Origin: an uncultured Clostridia bacterium
GTDB lineage: Bacteria; Bacillota; Clostridia; Christensenellales; Borkfalkiaceae
Length of the DNA stretch: 42,518 nt
Assembly: GCA_944328445.1 (NCBI GenBank)
Contig: CALVHO010000020.1
Span: 1-42,518 of the forward strand
Direction: 5' to 3'
Shown: in pieces, positions 19,012 to 27,164 of the stretch
How positions within the stretch are numbered: the stretch's first letter is position 1
Layout of the letters: every line of letters starts with the position of its first letter
Program-made: the position numbers and the translations under genes
The notes under the pieces: generated by a model
The model's database searches: none
What the model was told of the DNA's origin: nothing
The model's input: only the letters and a program-made list of their open reading frames with translations

Positions 19012-19695
19012 TTACTCCCCCTGCCCGCGCAGCTGCCGCAGCAAGAGCGCGGCGGCGCGTTTTTCGGCCTCGCGCAGGCTGGCTCCCTCGGCCACGGCGC
19101 TCCTGCCCGCCGCTTCGGCGCGGACGGTGAAGCGGGGCGCATGGTCGCTGCCCGTGCGGCCTTCGGCCGTGTATTCGGCGCGCGGCAGGTGCGCGGCCTG
19201 CAAATATTCCTGCAAAGCGCCCTTGTAGTTGGGCTCGGCGGCGTCCTCGGCGCTCAGGTGCGAAAACACGAAGGTGCGCGCGGCCTCCAAACCGCCGTCG
19301 AGGTACACGCCCGCCACGAGCGCCTCAAACAAGCTGGAAACGGCCTTGCCCGCCGCGGTGTAACCGCCCGCGGTGCGCAAAAATTTTTCCAGCCCCGCGC
19401 GGCGCACCGCCCGTTCGAGGGGTGCCGCCGAAACGAGGCGCATGCGCGCGGCGGTCATCTCCCCTTCCGCGCCGCCCTCGCCGTACAGCCGCTCGGCCAC
19501 GAAAAAGCCCAACAGCGCGTCGCCCAGAAATTCCAGCCGCTCGTTGCTCTCCCCTCCCCACTGCCCCGCGTAGGAGGAATGGGTGAAGCAGGTGCAAAGC
19601 AGCGCCTTGTCGCGGAAGGTATAGCCGAGCTTTTCTTCGGCGGCGGCCGATTCCTCCGCGGAAAGGGGCGCCCGCGCGGACGTTTGCCCGTTCAT
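19012..19695 (-). CDS. rnc: Ribonuclease III
   Basis: The protein has 227 residues if it starts at the ATG at 19695, which lies 4 bases after the plsX stop. An in-frame ATG at 19731 inside plsX has no ribosome binding site and is less likely. The catalytic domain shows the hallmark NERLEFLGDALLG, with the metal-binding Glu and Asp, and a second acidic site in LFEALVAGVYLDGG. The C-terminal ~70 residues are a double-stranded-RNA-binding domain (NYKGALQEYLQAAHL...AEKRAAALLL). It cuts structured rRNA precursors and other duplex RNA. It sits between plsX and smc, the common Bacillota order, but without acpP in between. Confidence 0.93.
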   Translation of the reverse strand: MNGQTSARAPLSAEESAAAEEKLGYTFRDKALLCTCFTHSSYAGQWGGESNERLEFLGDALLGFFVAERLYGEGGAEGEMTAARMRLVSAAPLERAVRRAGLEKFLRTAGGYTAAGKAVSSLFEALVAGVYLDGGLEAARTFVFSHLSAEDAAEPNYKGALQEYLQAAHLPRAEYTAEGRTGSDHAPRFTVRAEAAGRSAVAEGASLREAEKRAAALLLRQLRGQGE

Positions 19696-19699
19696 GCCG

Positions 19700-20728
19700 T
19701 CACTGCCCGCCGATGCTTTCGAGGTCGACATGGGAGAGCATCTCGGCGATGGCGGGGATGAGCCCGCGGGCCGCGGCCTCCTTCGCCTGCAACACGGAGG
19801 CGCAGACGGAATCGGCCTTGCTCGAACCGTGCGATTTGACGACGGGCTTTTCGATGCCCAGAAGCACCGCCCCGCCGTATTTGTTGTAATCCATCACCCG
19901 CTTGATCTTGCGGAAGGCCTTTTTCATGAACAGAGCATAGCCGATCTTGGCCGAGAGGGAGGAAGAGATCGTATCCTTGATGACGCGCATGAGCGCCATC
20001 GCCGTGCCCTCGGTCGTCTTCAAGGCGATGTTGCCCGAAAACCCGTCGCACACGGCCACGTCCACGTCGCCGCTCATGATGTCACGCCCCTCGATGTTGC
20101 CGACGAAATCGATGCCGGGAAGCGCCTTCAAAAGTTCGTGCGCCTCCTGGTGGAGGGGGTCGCCCTTGTGGTCCTCGGTGCCGTTGTTGACCAGCCCCAC
20201 GCGCGGCGCGGCCACGCCCATGCTCTTGGCGTACGCCGTGCCCATGATGGCGAAGTGCGCCATGTTCACGGCCTTGCACTCGGCGTTGGCGCCCGCGTCG
20301 ATGAGCAGCACCCGCCCGCCCGTGGCCGTGGGCAGCACGGGGCAGACGGCGGGGCGGGAAATGCCGCGGATGCGCCCGACGCGCAGCAGCGCGCCCGTGA
20401 GCACCGCGCCCGTGGAGCCCGCCGAAACGAAGCCGTGCGCCGTGTCGTCCTCTTTGAGCATTTTCAGCGCCACCACGAGGGAAGAATCCTTCTTTTGGCG
20501 GATGGCGGCGGTGGGCACGTCGTCGTTGGTGATGACCTCGGAACAGTGAACGACGAGAAGGCGCTCCTTGTCGTAGGAAAGGCCCGAAAGGACCTCGCCG
20601 ATCTTCTGCCCGTCGCCCGTCAAAACGACTTGCAGGTCCTTGTCCGCGGAAAGCGCCATGGCGGCGCCTTTGACGATCTCGGCGGGGGCGTTGTCCCCGC
20701 CCATCGCGTCGACGATGATCTTGTACAT
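19700..20728 (-). CDS. plsX: Phosphate acyltransferase PlsX
   Basis: The 342-residue protein starts MYKIIVDAMGGDNAPAEIVKGA, the hallmark N-terminus of PlsX, with AAGGAG six bases upstream. It converts acyl-ACP and phosphate into acyl-phosphate, the donor for PlsY in phospholipid synthesis, at the membrane surface. Further family motifs are VSAGSTGAVLTGALLRVGRIRGISRP and VCDGFSGNIALKTTEGTAMA. It heads the minus-strand run with rnc and smc. Its leader contains a dispersed TGTAGAATG-type repeat. I could not place a convincing promoter. Confidence 0.95.
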   Translation of the reverse strand: MYKIIVDAMGGDNAPAEIVKGAAMALSADKDLQVVLTGDGQKIGEVLSGLSYDKERLLVVHCSEVITNDDVPTAAIRQKKDSSLVVALKMLKEDDTAHGFVSAGSTGAVLTGALLRVGRIRGISRPAVCPVLPTATGGRVLLIDAGANAECKAVNMAHFAIMGTAYAKSMGVAAPRVGLVNNGTEDHKGDPLHQEAHELLKALPGIDFVGNIEGRDIMSGDVDVAVCDGFSGNIALKTTEGTAMALMRVIKDTISSSLSAKIGYALFMKKAFRKIKRVMDYNKYGGAVLLGIEKPVVKSHGSSKADSVCASVLQAKEAAARGLIPAIAEMLSHVDLESIGGQ

Positions 20729-20743
20729 GGCAAACTCCTTGCA

Positions 20744-20799
20744 GAATGTAAAATGTAATGTAGAATGTAAAATGTAGAGTATAGAATTGAGGTCAATTT
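20744..20799 (+). repeat. TGTAGAATG-type short tandem repeat, copy near plsX
   Basis: A run of imperfect 7-10-base units (GAATGTAAAATGTAATGTAG and similar, ending in AGAATTGAGG) lies in the plsX 5' leader. The same units recur near 35.5, 38.0 and 42.3 kb and only between genes. Its AT-rich composition contrasts with the surrounding GC-rich DNA. Confidence 0.8.
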
Positions 20800-20930
20800 C
20801 TATAATCTACTGCGCGTTACAAAATCGCATTTTGAATAAGCGCACCCAATTTGCCGAAAACTTTCGGCTAAGCGGAAGGGGTGAACGCGCGCGGTTCAAT
20901 AAACTTTGAAGCCGAAACACATCGCGCGCG

Positions 20931-21001
20931 GAGGGGAAAACCGCTCGGGTTTTCCCTCAAACTCGCGCAAACCGCAGCATCTCTTTTGCGAGGTTTGCGC
21001 G
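20931..21001 (-). other. Two stem-loops downstream of asnS
   Basis: The 285-base gap between plsX and asnS holds two inverted repeats besides the short tandem repeat. One pairs GGAAAACC with GGTTTTCC across a short loop (within 20931-20958). The other is a perfect 10-base pair, CGCGCAAACC (20964-20973) with GGTTTGCGCG (20992-21001). They follow the asnS stop on the minus strand but lack a clear T-tract, so they may be a 3' end structure rather than a classical terminator. Confidence 0.45.
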
Positions 21002-21013
21002 AAATGCTTTTTT

Positions 21014-22396
21014 TTAATACTCCAAATTCCCCACCGTGCGCGGGTACGGGAGGACGTCGCGGATGTTGGAAATGCCCGTAAGGTACATGATCATCCGCTC
21101 GAAGCCCAGGCCGAAGCCCGAATGCACCGTGCCGCCGTAACGGCGGAGTTTGATGTAAAAATCGTAATCTTCGGGGTTTAAGCCCAGCTCTTTCATGCGG
21201 GCGAGGAGCACGTCCTCCCGTTCCTCCCTCTGCGAACCGCCGATCAGCTCGCCGATGCCGGGCACGAGGAGGTCGGCCGCGGCCACCGTTTTGCCGTCGT
21301 CGTTCAGGCGCATGTAAAAGGCCTTGATCTCCTTGGGGTAATCGGTCAAAAAGACGGGCTTGCGGAAGTGCTGTTCGGTCAGATAGCGCTCGTGCTCGCT
21401 TTGCAGGTCGCACCCCCAATAGACGGGGAATTCAAACTTGTCCTTCACCTTTTCGAGGATGGAGACAGCCTCGGTGTAGGTAAGGCGCACGAACTCGTTG
21501 TGCAGCACGTTTTCCAGCCGCTCGACGAGGCCCTTGTCGACAAAGCTGTTCAAGAACCCGATCTCGTCGGGGCAGGCCCGCATCACGTGGGCGATGACGT
21601 ATTTGACCATCGCCTCGGCCACGTCCATATCCCCCGCGAGGTCGCAAAAGGACATTTCGGGCTCGATCATCCAAAACTCGGCCGCGTGGCGGGTGGTGTT
21701 GGAGCGCTCGGCGCGGAAGGTGGGGCCGAAGGTGTACACGTCGGAATAGGCCATGGCGAAGGGCTCGACGTTGAGCTGGCCCGAAACGGTGAGGCTGGCC
21801 TTTTTGCCGAAGAAATCTTTTTTGTAATCGACACCGCCTTTGAGTTTGTCCAATTCGAGCGTGGTGACCTGGAACATCGCGCCCGCGCCCTCGCAGTCGC
21901 TGCCCGTGAGGATGGGCGTGTGCACGTAGACGAAGCCGCGTTCATGGAAAAAGCTGTGGATGGCGAAGGCGGCCTCGCTGCGGATGCGGAACACCGCGCC
22001 GAAGGTGTTGGTGCGCGGGCGCAGGTAGGCGATCTCGCGCAGAAACTCCATCGTGTGCCGCTTTTTTTGCAGGGGGTAATCGGGCGTGGAGGCGCCCATC
22101 ACGGCGATGCTCTCCGCCTTGACCTCGAAGGGCTGGCGGTTTTCGGGCGTGAGCACGAGGGTGCCTTTGACCACGAGGCTGGCGCCCACGTTCTGGCGGG
22201 CGATCTCGTCGTAATTGGCAAGCGATGCGCGCTCGAAGACGACCTGGCAGTTTTTGAAGTGGCTGCCGTCGTTGAGCTCGATGAAGCCGAAAGCCTTGGA
22301 ATCGCGCAGGGTGCGCGCCCAACCCATGAGGGTGACCTCTTTCCCGCCGAAGGACTGCGGCGCCGCGTACAATTCGCGGATGGTCGTTCTCTGCAT
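21014..22396 (-). CDS. asnS: Asparaginyl-tRNA synthetase
   Basis: The class II synthetase has 460 residues from the ATG at 22396 ([10 protein letters not shown]), with GGAG about 9 bases upstream. A longer frame to 22543 runs through the promoter and is rejected. The N-terminal OB-fold binds the anticodon ([25 protein letters not shown]). The catalytic domain shows motif 2 ([25 protein letters not shown]) and motif 3 ([30 protein letters not shown]). The sequence [27 protein letters not shown] is diagnostic of AsnRS rather than AspRS. It charges tRNA-Asn with asparagine. The leader is too short for a T-box. Confidence 0.96.
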   Translation of the reverse strand: MQRTTIRELYAAPQSFGGKEVTLMGWARTLRDSKAFGFIELNDGSHFKNCQVVFERASLANYDEIARQNVGASLVVKGTLVLTPENRQPFEVKAESIAVMGASTPDYPLQKKRHTMEFLREIAYLRPRTNTFGAVFRIRSEAAFAIHSFFHERGFVYVHTPILTGSDCEGAGAMFQVTTLELDKLKGGVDYKKDFFGKKASLTVSGQLNVEPFAMAYSDVYTFGPTFRAERSNTTRHAAEFWMIEPEMSFCDLAGDMDVAEAMVKYVIAHVMRACPDEIGFLNSFVDKGLVERLENVLHNEFVRLTYTEAVSILEKVKDKFEFPVYWGCDLQSEHERYLTEQHFRKPVFLTDYPKEIKAFYMRLNDDGKTVAAADLLVPGIGELIGGSQREEREDVLLARMKELGLNPEDYDFYIKLRRYGGTVHSGFGLGFERMIMYLTGISNIRDVLPYPRTVGNLEY

Positions 22397-22459
22397 AGCG
22401 TTTTTCTCCGTACGAACGTGGCCGAAGCCGCGCAAAATTTTTGCTCCGTATACCCCTGT

Positions 22460-22488
22460 ATTGTACCAAAAAAGAAAAAAAAGCGCAA
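22460..22488 (-). promoter_or_regulatory. Promoter of asnS
   Basis: On the minus strand, -35 TTGCGC (22483-22488) and -10 TACAAT (22460-22465) have a 17-base spacer that is T-rich. Predicted start is near 22453, leaving a leader of about 57 bases. Confidence 0.65.
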
Positions 22489-22570
22489 CTATATTGCGCA
22501 AAAAACACGAAAAGCGAAAAAGGGCGATTTTTGCGTGAAACATTCCCCGCCCCTGCCCGCGGCGGCAAGG

Positions 22571-22601
22571 AAAAAGCGCCCGACGGACGGCGGGCGCTTT
22601 T
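22571..22601 (-). terminator. Intrinsic terminator of the GNAT-type gene
   Basis: An 11-base stem (AAAAGCGCCCG with CGGGCGCTTTT) and a short loop are followed by a T run on the minus strand. It is 48 bases beyond the stop codon at 22649 and just upstream of the asnS promoter. The flanking A and T tracts could make it work in both directions. Confidence 0.85.
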
Positions 22602-22648
22602 GCGGATGCGTTGCGGTATGTTGCTGCACGGCTGCCGCGTTGCGGCGG

Positions 22649-23776
22649 TCAGTCGATTTTTTTGACGAACGTTTTGCGGCGCTTGATGATCTCGCGCTCG
22701 AAGCTCGTCCACTGCGTCTGCACGGCGAGGTTGGTGACGAGCTCGGGGTTGGACTCCACGCTCCGTATCTTGTCCTCGATGATGTGGCTGCTGATGCGGG
22801 CCATCATGAGCGAATTGACGCCCTTTTTCTGGTAATCGGGACGGACGGCGACGAGGGCCATTTCCAGCTCGCGCGGCTTTTTGATGGCGCGCAGCAGGCG
22901 CAGGATGGTGAGCGGGGTCATGCGGCCGCGGCCCTTGATGAGGGGCTCGGCGATGGACGGGATGATCACGCCCATGCCCACGGGCGTGCCCGTCTTGTCG
23001 ACGAGGAAGGAAAAGTAGCGCGGGTTGATGATGGTGGCGAACTGGTCGAGCACGTTGTCCATCTCCTTGCCTTCCAGCGGGACGTACTCATCGAGGCAGG
23101 AATAGGCCTCGTTGACCATGGCAAGCGCGGCGTGGCCGTATTTGGCGATGAGCTCCTTCATGGGAGCGGAACCCGCGATCTCGGTCAGTTCGAGCTTCTT
23201 TTCGACGTAGTTCGCGATGGTCTTGATGCGCGCGTCGACGGCCTCGGGGATGGTGAAGTTGTACTCCACCCACTCGCTTTCGGGCTCGAATCCCAGGGCC
23301 TGCACGTGCTTTGCGTAGTACGGGAAGTTGTAGTTGGTGGCGTATGTAGCGCGCTTGTCGAAGCCCTCGGTGAGCATGCCCTCGCGGTCCTGGTCGTTGA
23401 AGCCCCAGGGACCGTGGATAGTGTCCATCCCCCGCTCTTTGCCGAACGCGGCCACCGCGTCCAACAGCTTTTGCGCCACCTCGGCGTCGTCGACGAAGTC
23501 GAAGCGGGAAAAGCGGATGTTTTTGGTGCCCGCCAGGGCGTTGCGCTTCTTCTGGATGATGCCCGCCACGCGGCCCACGACTTTGCCGTCGCGCTCGGCG
23601 AGGAAGCAGCGCACCTCGCACGAAGGCAGCGAAAAGTTTTTGCTGGGGTCCATGACGCTCATCTCGTCCGAATAAAAGGACGGCACGTACAGCGGGCACT
23701 TCTTGTACAGCTTGACGGGGAAGCGCGCGAATTTGCGCAGGTCGGACTTGGTTTTGACTTCTCGGATGGTGATCAT
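22649..23776 (-). CDS. GNAT-superfamily N-acyltransferase-like protein
   Basis: The product is 375 residues from the ATG at 23776, with AAGGAA 7 bases upstream. It opens ITIREVKTKSDLRKFARFPVKLYKKCPLYVPSF, a pattern I know from large conserved GNAT-like proteins of gut bacteria. Two acetyltransferase-like regions are suggested. The N-terminal half contains FLAERDGKVVGRVAGII, a typical GNAT strand and acetyl-CoA region. The C-terminal half contains MALVAVRPDYQKKGVNSLMMARI, the acetyl-CoA pyrophosphate loop pattern. Between them is the conserved IHGPWGFNDQDREGMLTEGF. The acyl group and acceptor are unknown. It is a single-gene unit with its own promoter and terminator. Confidence 0.8.
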   Translation of the reverse strand: MITIREVKTKSDLRKFARFPVKLYKKCPLYVPSFYSDEMSVMDPSKNFSLPSCEVRCFLAERDGKVVGRVAGIIQKKRNALAGTKNIRFSRFDFVDDAEVAQKLLDAVAAFGKERGMDTIHGPWGFNDQDREGMLTEGFDKRATYATNYNFPYYAKHVQALGFEPESEWVEYNFTIPEAVDARIKTIANYVEKKLELTEIAGSAPMKELIAKYGHAALAMVNEAYSCLDEYVPLEGKEMDNVLDQFATIINPRYFSFLVDKTGTPVGMGVIIPSIAEPLIKGRGRMTPLTILRLLRAIKKPRELEMALVAVRPDYQKKGVNSLMMARISSHIIEDKIRSVESNPELVTNLAVQTQWTSFEREIIKRRKTFVKKID

Positions 23777-23862
23777 ATTCTCTTTCCTTGCAAGCCGCAA
23801 AGGTTCGGGCGGGCGCCCCGCGTGCGCGTGTGCGCCGAAGGGGCCGCGGGCGGCTTTTTCTT

Positions 23863-23891
23863 ATTCTATCATATATTTTCCGATTTGGCAA
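23863..23891 (-). promoter_or_regulatory. Promoter of the GNAT-type gene
   Basis: On the minus strand, -35 TTGCCA (23886-23891) and -10 TAGAAT (23863-23868) are 17 bases apart, in an AT-rich patch inside GC-rich DNA. Expected start is near 23856, about 80 bases before the ATG. Confidence 0.65.
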
Positions 23892-23979
23892 GAGGGCGCG
23901 CTCATTTTTTGCGGGCCGCAGGGCGCCGCGCGGGCGCAAAAGGGTGCCAAGGGCGGGAAATTTTGCCGCGGACGGAAAC

Positions 23980-25380
23980 TTACCGCCCGCCCCCGCGCGG
24001 GAAAAAGGGAAAGCGCGGCCGCCGCGGGCGCGGGGCGGCCTGTCCCTCGGGCCGTGCGGTGCCTTGCCCTGCGGGCGGGGCGTTCTGTCCCTCGGGCGGT
24101 GCCTCTCCTCCCGCCTGCCCTTCGCGCGGAAGCGGGCCTTCGGACAGGCCGCGCACGGGGGCGTAGCTGTCCCGCCGCAGCAGGATGCGCTCGTCCGGCT
24201 TGCCCTCTTCGCGGCGGATGAGCCAGCCCTCGCTCTTCACGCCGTCCTTGGGGGCGCGCAGCTCGCGCTCCTCGGCTGCCTCGCGCCGCTCGGGCTCGGG
24301 CGGGGGCACGGTGGCCGTGACCACGCTCTCGCGCAGGTAGGTGACGGCGCTCTGCGGGCCGTAGAGGGAGGCGGTGAGCGTTTGCCCGTTCACGCGGCAG
24401 ACGAGGTACACGGGCCCCGCGCCCGCGTTGCGGAATTTGAGGTCGCAGGCGGCGCCGCTGACCATGGCGTCGAACGAGGGTTCGACGTAGCCCACCGCCA
24501 GGCTGTGCGGGTGGTACTCGGAAATCTGCATGCCCGCCAGCAGCGCGGCGTTGTAGAGGGTGGTGCTGACCTGGCAGACGCCGCCGCCCACGCCCGCGAC
24601 GAACTCCCCTTCCAGGATGACGGGCGCCTCGCGGTAGCCCTGTTCCGCCGTGCGCGGGCCGGTGCGGGCGTTGAAGGAAAAGGTCTCCCCTGCGGCCAAG
24701 ATGCAGCCGTTGAGGGCGGCCGCCGCCAGCGCGATGTTGTGGGCGCGCGGGGCGTTGCCGCCGTTGAAGGTGGTGGAAAAGGTACCCAGCAGGCGGACGG
24801 AGCGGCGCACCTCCTCCTCGCTGCGCGAAGGCGGCACATTCACGGGTTCGGCGCGCACCTCCCGCTCCCCCGCGGCCAGGGCGGCCTCGGCCGCGCGCAG
24901 CAGCGCCGCGCCGTCCACATACCGCCCCTCGGCGGCGGGCTCGAAGGCGAAGGGCGGGTCCTCCTGCGGGCGGAAGACGGCGCGCGCCGCGCGGCCTTGG
25001 CGGAAGAGCCCGTCGCACAGGCCGCGGACCGCCCCTTCCAGCCCCGCGACGCGCTGCCGCTTGCGCAGCGGCACCGCGCCGCCCTTGCGCGCGGCCGCCT
25101 GCAAGGCGGGATACAGGTCCGTTTCGTAATGCAGGGCGGGCGGGCCGAACACGACGCGGTCCTCGCCCGCGCACACCGTGAAGGTGCGGCCCGCCAGCTC
25201 CCCTTCCAGCGCGGCGCGCACCTTGGCCGCGGCCGCGGGCAGCGTCAGGCGGGATACGTCTACCCCGCCCACACTCGTCCCGCGCGGCAGCACGCCCGCA
25301 AAGCCGCAGGCCAGAAACAAAAAGCCCGCGGCCAGTGCCGCGGGCAAAAGGCGTATTCTGCGTTTCCTTTCCCTTCCCAT
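23980..25380 (-). CDS. VanW-family membrane-anchored protein
   Basis: The protein has 466 residues from the ATG at 25380, which has a GGAGGG site. A longer frame through the tandem repeat upstream is rejected. An N-terminal signal anchor follows MGRERKRRIR. Next comes a domain starting VGGVDVSRLTLPAAAAKVRAAL, similar to the peptidoglycan-binding-like domain often found before VanW. The VanW domain (about residues 235-370) has the hallmarks GGGVCQVSTTLYNAALLAG and HPHSLAVGY. The C-terminal ~60 residues are low-complexity Pro, Gly, Glu and Ala. VanW proteins are cell-envelope proteins of unknown activity. Neighbours give no clue to resistance, so vancomycin involvement should not be assumed. 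Confidence 0.88.
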   Translation of the reverse strand: MGRERKRRIRLLPAALAAGFLFLACGFAGVLPRGTSVGGVDVSRLTLPAAAAKVRAALEGELAGRTFTVCAGEDRVVFGPPALHYETDLYPALQAAARKGGAVPLRKRQRVAGLEGAVRGLCDGLFRQGRAARAVFRPQEDPPFAFEPAAEGRYVDGAALLRAAEAALAAGEREVRAEPVNVPPSRSEEEVRRSVRLLGTFSTTFNGGNAPRAHNIALAAAALNGCILAAGETFSFNARTGPRTAEQGYREAPVILEGEFVAGVGGGVCQVSTTLYNAALLAGMQISEYHPHSLAVGYVEPSFDAMVSGAACDLKFRNAGAGPVYLVCRVNGQTLTASLYGPQSAVTYLRESVVTATVPPPEPERREAAEERELRAPKDGVKSEGWLIRREEGKPDERILLRRDSYAPVRGLSEGPLPREGQAGGEAPPEGQNAPPAGQGTARPEGQAAPRPRRPRFPFFPRGGGR

Positions 25381-25451
25381 CGCACTCCCTCCCCCCAAGT
25401 ATGGGCGCGCCGCACGCGCGCCATGCGCCGCGGGCGGAAGGGAATGTTTGC

Positions 25452-25530
25452 CGCGCGGGAAAAACACGCGCGGGAAAAGCCGCGCGGGAAAAACACGCGC
25501 GGGAAATACACGCGCGGGAAAAGCCGCGCG
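25452..25530 (+). repeat. 15/14-bp GC-rich tandem repeat upstream of the VanW gene
   Basis: Five units of CGCGCGGGAAAA followed by ACA, GC or a close variant run head to tail with lengths 15, 14, 15, 15 and 14 bases, then a degenerate sixth. It fills much of the 199-base gap between hit and the VanW gene. It contains no plausible gene, and its translations are basic low-complexity shadows. Confidence 0.9.
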
Positions 25531-25579
25531 GGGCGGCAAAAACGGGGCCGCGGCCGTGCAACGCGGGCCGCGCGGGGCG

Positions 25580-25921
25580 TTACAGCATCTTTTCGCCCAT
25601 GTCCTGCCCGCCGAGGATGTGGATATGCAGGTGGTGCACCGTCTGGCCCGCGTCCCTGCCCTGGTTGACGATGAGCCGGTAGCCGTTTGCAAGGCCGAGC
25701 CCTTCGGCGATGGCGGGGATCTTGACGAGGCATTTTTTGACGAGCTCCGCCTGCGCCGCGTCCATTTCGGCCAGCGTAGCGAAGTGCGATTTGGGCACGA
25801 CGAGCACGTGCACCTTGGCCTGGGGCGCGATGTCGCGGAAGGCGATCATGTCCTCGTCCTCATACACCTTGGCCGAGGGGATCTCCCCCGCGGCGATCTT
25901 GCAGAAAATGCAGTTCTCCAT
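25580..25921 (-). CDS. HIT-family nucleotide-binding hydrolase
   Basis: The 113-residue protein begins ENCIFCKIAAGEIPSAKVYED, the classic start of the HINT/Fhit-like group with the N-terminal Cys pair. The catalytic triad motif is TVHHLHIHILGG near residues 93-104. Such proteins hydrolyse purine nucleoside phosphoramidates or dinucleoside polyphosphates; the natural substrate is unclear. The start has GGAGG nine bases upstream, inside the end of mtaB. The two genes are one base apart, so they are translationally linked. It ends the prmA-rsmE-mtaB-hit group. Confidence 0.94.
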   Translation of the reverse strand: MENCIFCKIAAGEIPSAKVYEDEDMIAFRDIAPQAKVHVLVVPKSHFATLAEMDAAQAELVKKCLVKIPAIAEGLGLANGYRLIVNQGRDAGQTVHHLHIHILGGQDMGEKML

Positions 25922-25922
25922 T

Positions 25923-27164
25923 TCAGTGTTCCTCCGTGATCGTAGCTTTCAACCCGTCCTCGAAGGCGCCGAGCGCGGTGACGCGGCAGCGGTGCGCCAC
26001 GGCGCCCTCGACGTAGAGGCGGATGTAATTTTCGGAATAGCCGACGGTGTAGCCGCCCTTGCGCTCTTCGGGCACGAAGTCCAGCACCTTGCCGGCAAAG
26101 GCGGACTCGTAGCCGCGGCGCAGCTCCTCCGCCGCCGCCAACAGCTCGTGCAGGCGGTGCTTTTTGACGGCGGGCGGGAGGTCCTTGAACCGCTTTGCCG
26201 CGGCCGTGCCCGCGCGCGGGCTGTACGCGAAGCAGTGCACCTGCGAAAAGCGGGCGCGGCGCAGAAGGTCGAGCGTCTGCGAAAAATCTTCCTCCGTTTC
26301 GGTGGGGAAGCCCGCGATCGCGTCGGTGGTGACGGCGGCCGCGGGGAAGCGGGAGCGGATGAGTTCCACGCGCGCCAGAAACTCCTCGCGCGTATAATGA
26401 CGGTTCATGGCCCTGAGCACCGCGTCCGAGCCGCTCTGCAACGAGAGGTGGAAGTGCGGCGCAAACCCGCGCACCCGTTCCGCCGCGTCCAGAAGGCGGG
26501 GCGTGACCGCGCTCACCTCCAAAGAGCCGAGGCGGATGCGGCTGCGGGCGTCCTTGACGGCCAGGAGGAGCTCAGGCAGGCCGCGGCCGCCGTCGCTGTA
26601 CGAGGAGACGTCGATGCCCGTGATGACGACTTCCTCGGCGGGGGACGCCAGGATCTCGGCCGCCGCGCTTTCGAGGGAGCGCGAACGGCTCCTGCCGCGC
26701 AGGTACGGGATGATGCAGTAGGAGCAGAAGTTGTTACAGCCGTCCTGCACCTTGACGAAGGCGCGGGCGTGAAAGGTCTTGGGCGGGAGGAGCTCGTCGA
26801 AGGCGGTATCGTCCTCGCACAAAAAGACGCCTTCCTTGTCCAAAAGTTCCAGCACCCTGCCCTTTTGCCGCGCGCCCGCCACGGCGCTGACCCCCTCCTT
26901 GCCCGCAAAGGCGGTGGGGTCGCGCTCGGAGGCGCAGCCGCAGACGACGATGCGCGCGCGGGGGGCGACGGCACGGATGCGCGCCACCGCCTGGCGGGAC
27001 TTTTTTTCGGCCTCGGCGGTGACGGCGCAGGTGTTGAGGATGTACAGGTCGGCGGGGACGAGGCCCTCGCACACTTCCCAGCCGCGCTCGGCAAGGCCGC
27101 GCAGCAGCGAGGCGCTCTCGCAGCCGTTGACCTTGCAGCCGAGGGTGAATACGGACGCCTTCAT
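25923..27164 (-). CDS. mtaB: tRNA threonylcarbamoyladenosine methylthiotransferase MtaB
   Basis: The protein has 413 residues from the ATG at 27164, whose ATGA overlaps the rsmE stop codon. The longer frame into rsmE is rejected. It belongs to the MiaB-like methylthiotransferases and is expected to turn t6A37 into ms2t6A37 in tRNA. The N-terminal cluster cysteines are in TLGCKVN, NTCAVT and VCGCAS. The radical-SAM cluster is CNNFCSYC (near residues 141-148). A TRAM-like RNA-binding end lies at the C-terminus (GYSENYIRLYVEG). KVN in the first motif and overall length favour MtaB over MiaB or RimO. It is co-transcribed with rsmE and hit. Confidence 0.92.
   Translation of the reverse strand: MKASVFTLGCKVNGCESASLLRGLAERGWEVCEGLVPADLYILNTCAVTAEAEKKSRQAVARIRAVAPRARIVVCGCASERDPTAFAGKEGVSAVAGARQKGRVLELLDKEGVFLCEDDTAFDELLPPKTFHARAFVKVQDGCNNFCSYCIIPYLRGRSRSRSLESAAAEILASPAEEVVITGIDVSSYSDGGRGLPELLLAVKDARSRIRLGSLEVSAVTPRLLDAAERVRGFAPHFHLSLQSGSDAVLRAMNRHYTREEFLARVELIRSRFPAAAVTTDAIAGFPTETEEDFSQTLDLLRRARFSQVHCFAYSPRAGTAAAKRFKDLPPAVKKHRLHELLAAAEELRRGYESAFAGKVLDFVPEERKGGYTVGYSENYIRLYVEGAVAHRCRVTALGAFEDGLKATITEEH

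Noticed and set aside
22397..22460. T-box riboswitch before asnS
   Set aside because: The predicted leader is only about 57 bases, has no specifier loop or T-box sequence, and there is no antiterminator structure.
23980..25380. Vancomycin-resistance gene cluster
   Set aside because: Only a VanW-domain protein is present, with no vanA/B ligase, vanH, vanX or two-component system. VanW proteins are widespread in clostridia without resistance.
25440..25560. CRISPR array at the short GC-rich repeats
   Set aside because: Units are contiguous with no unique spacers and there are no cas genes. It is a simple tandem repeat.
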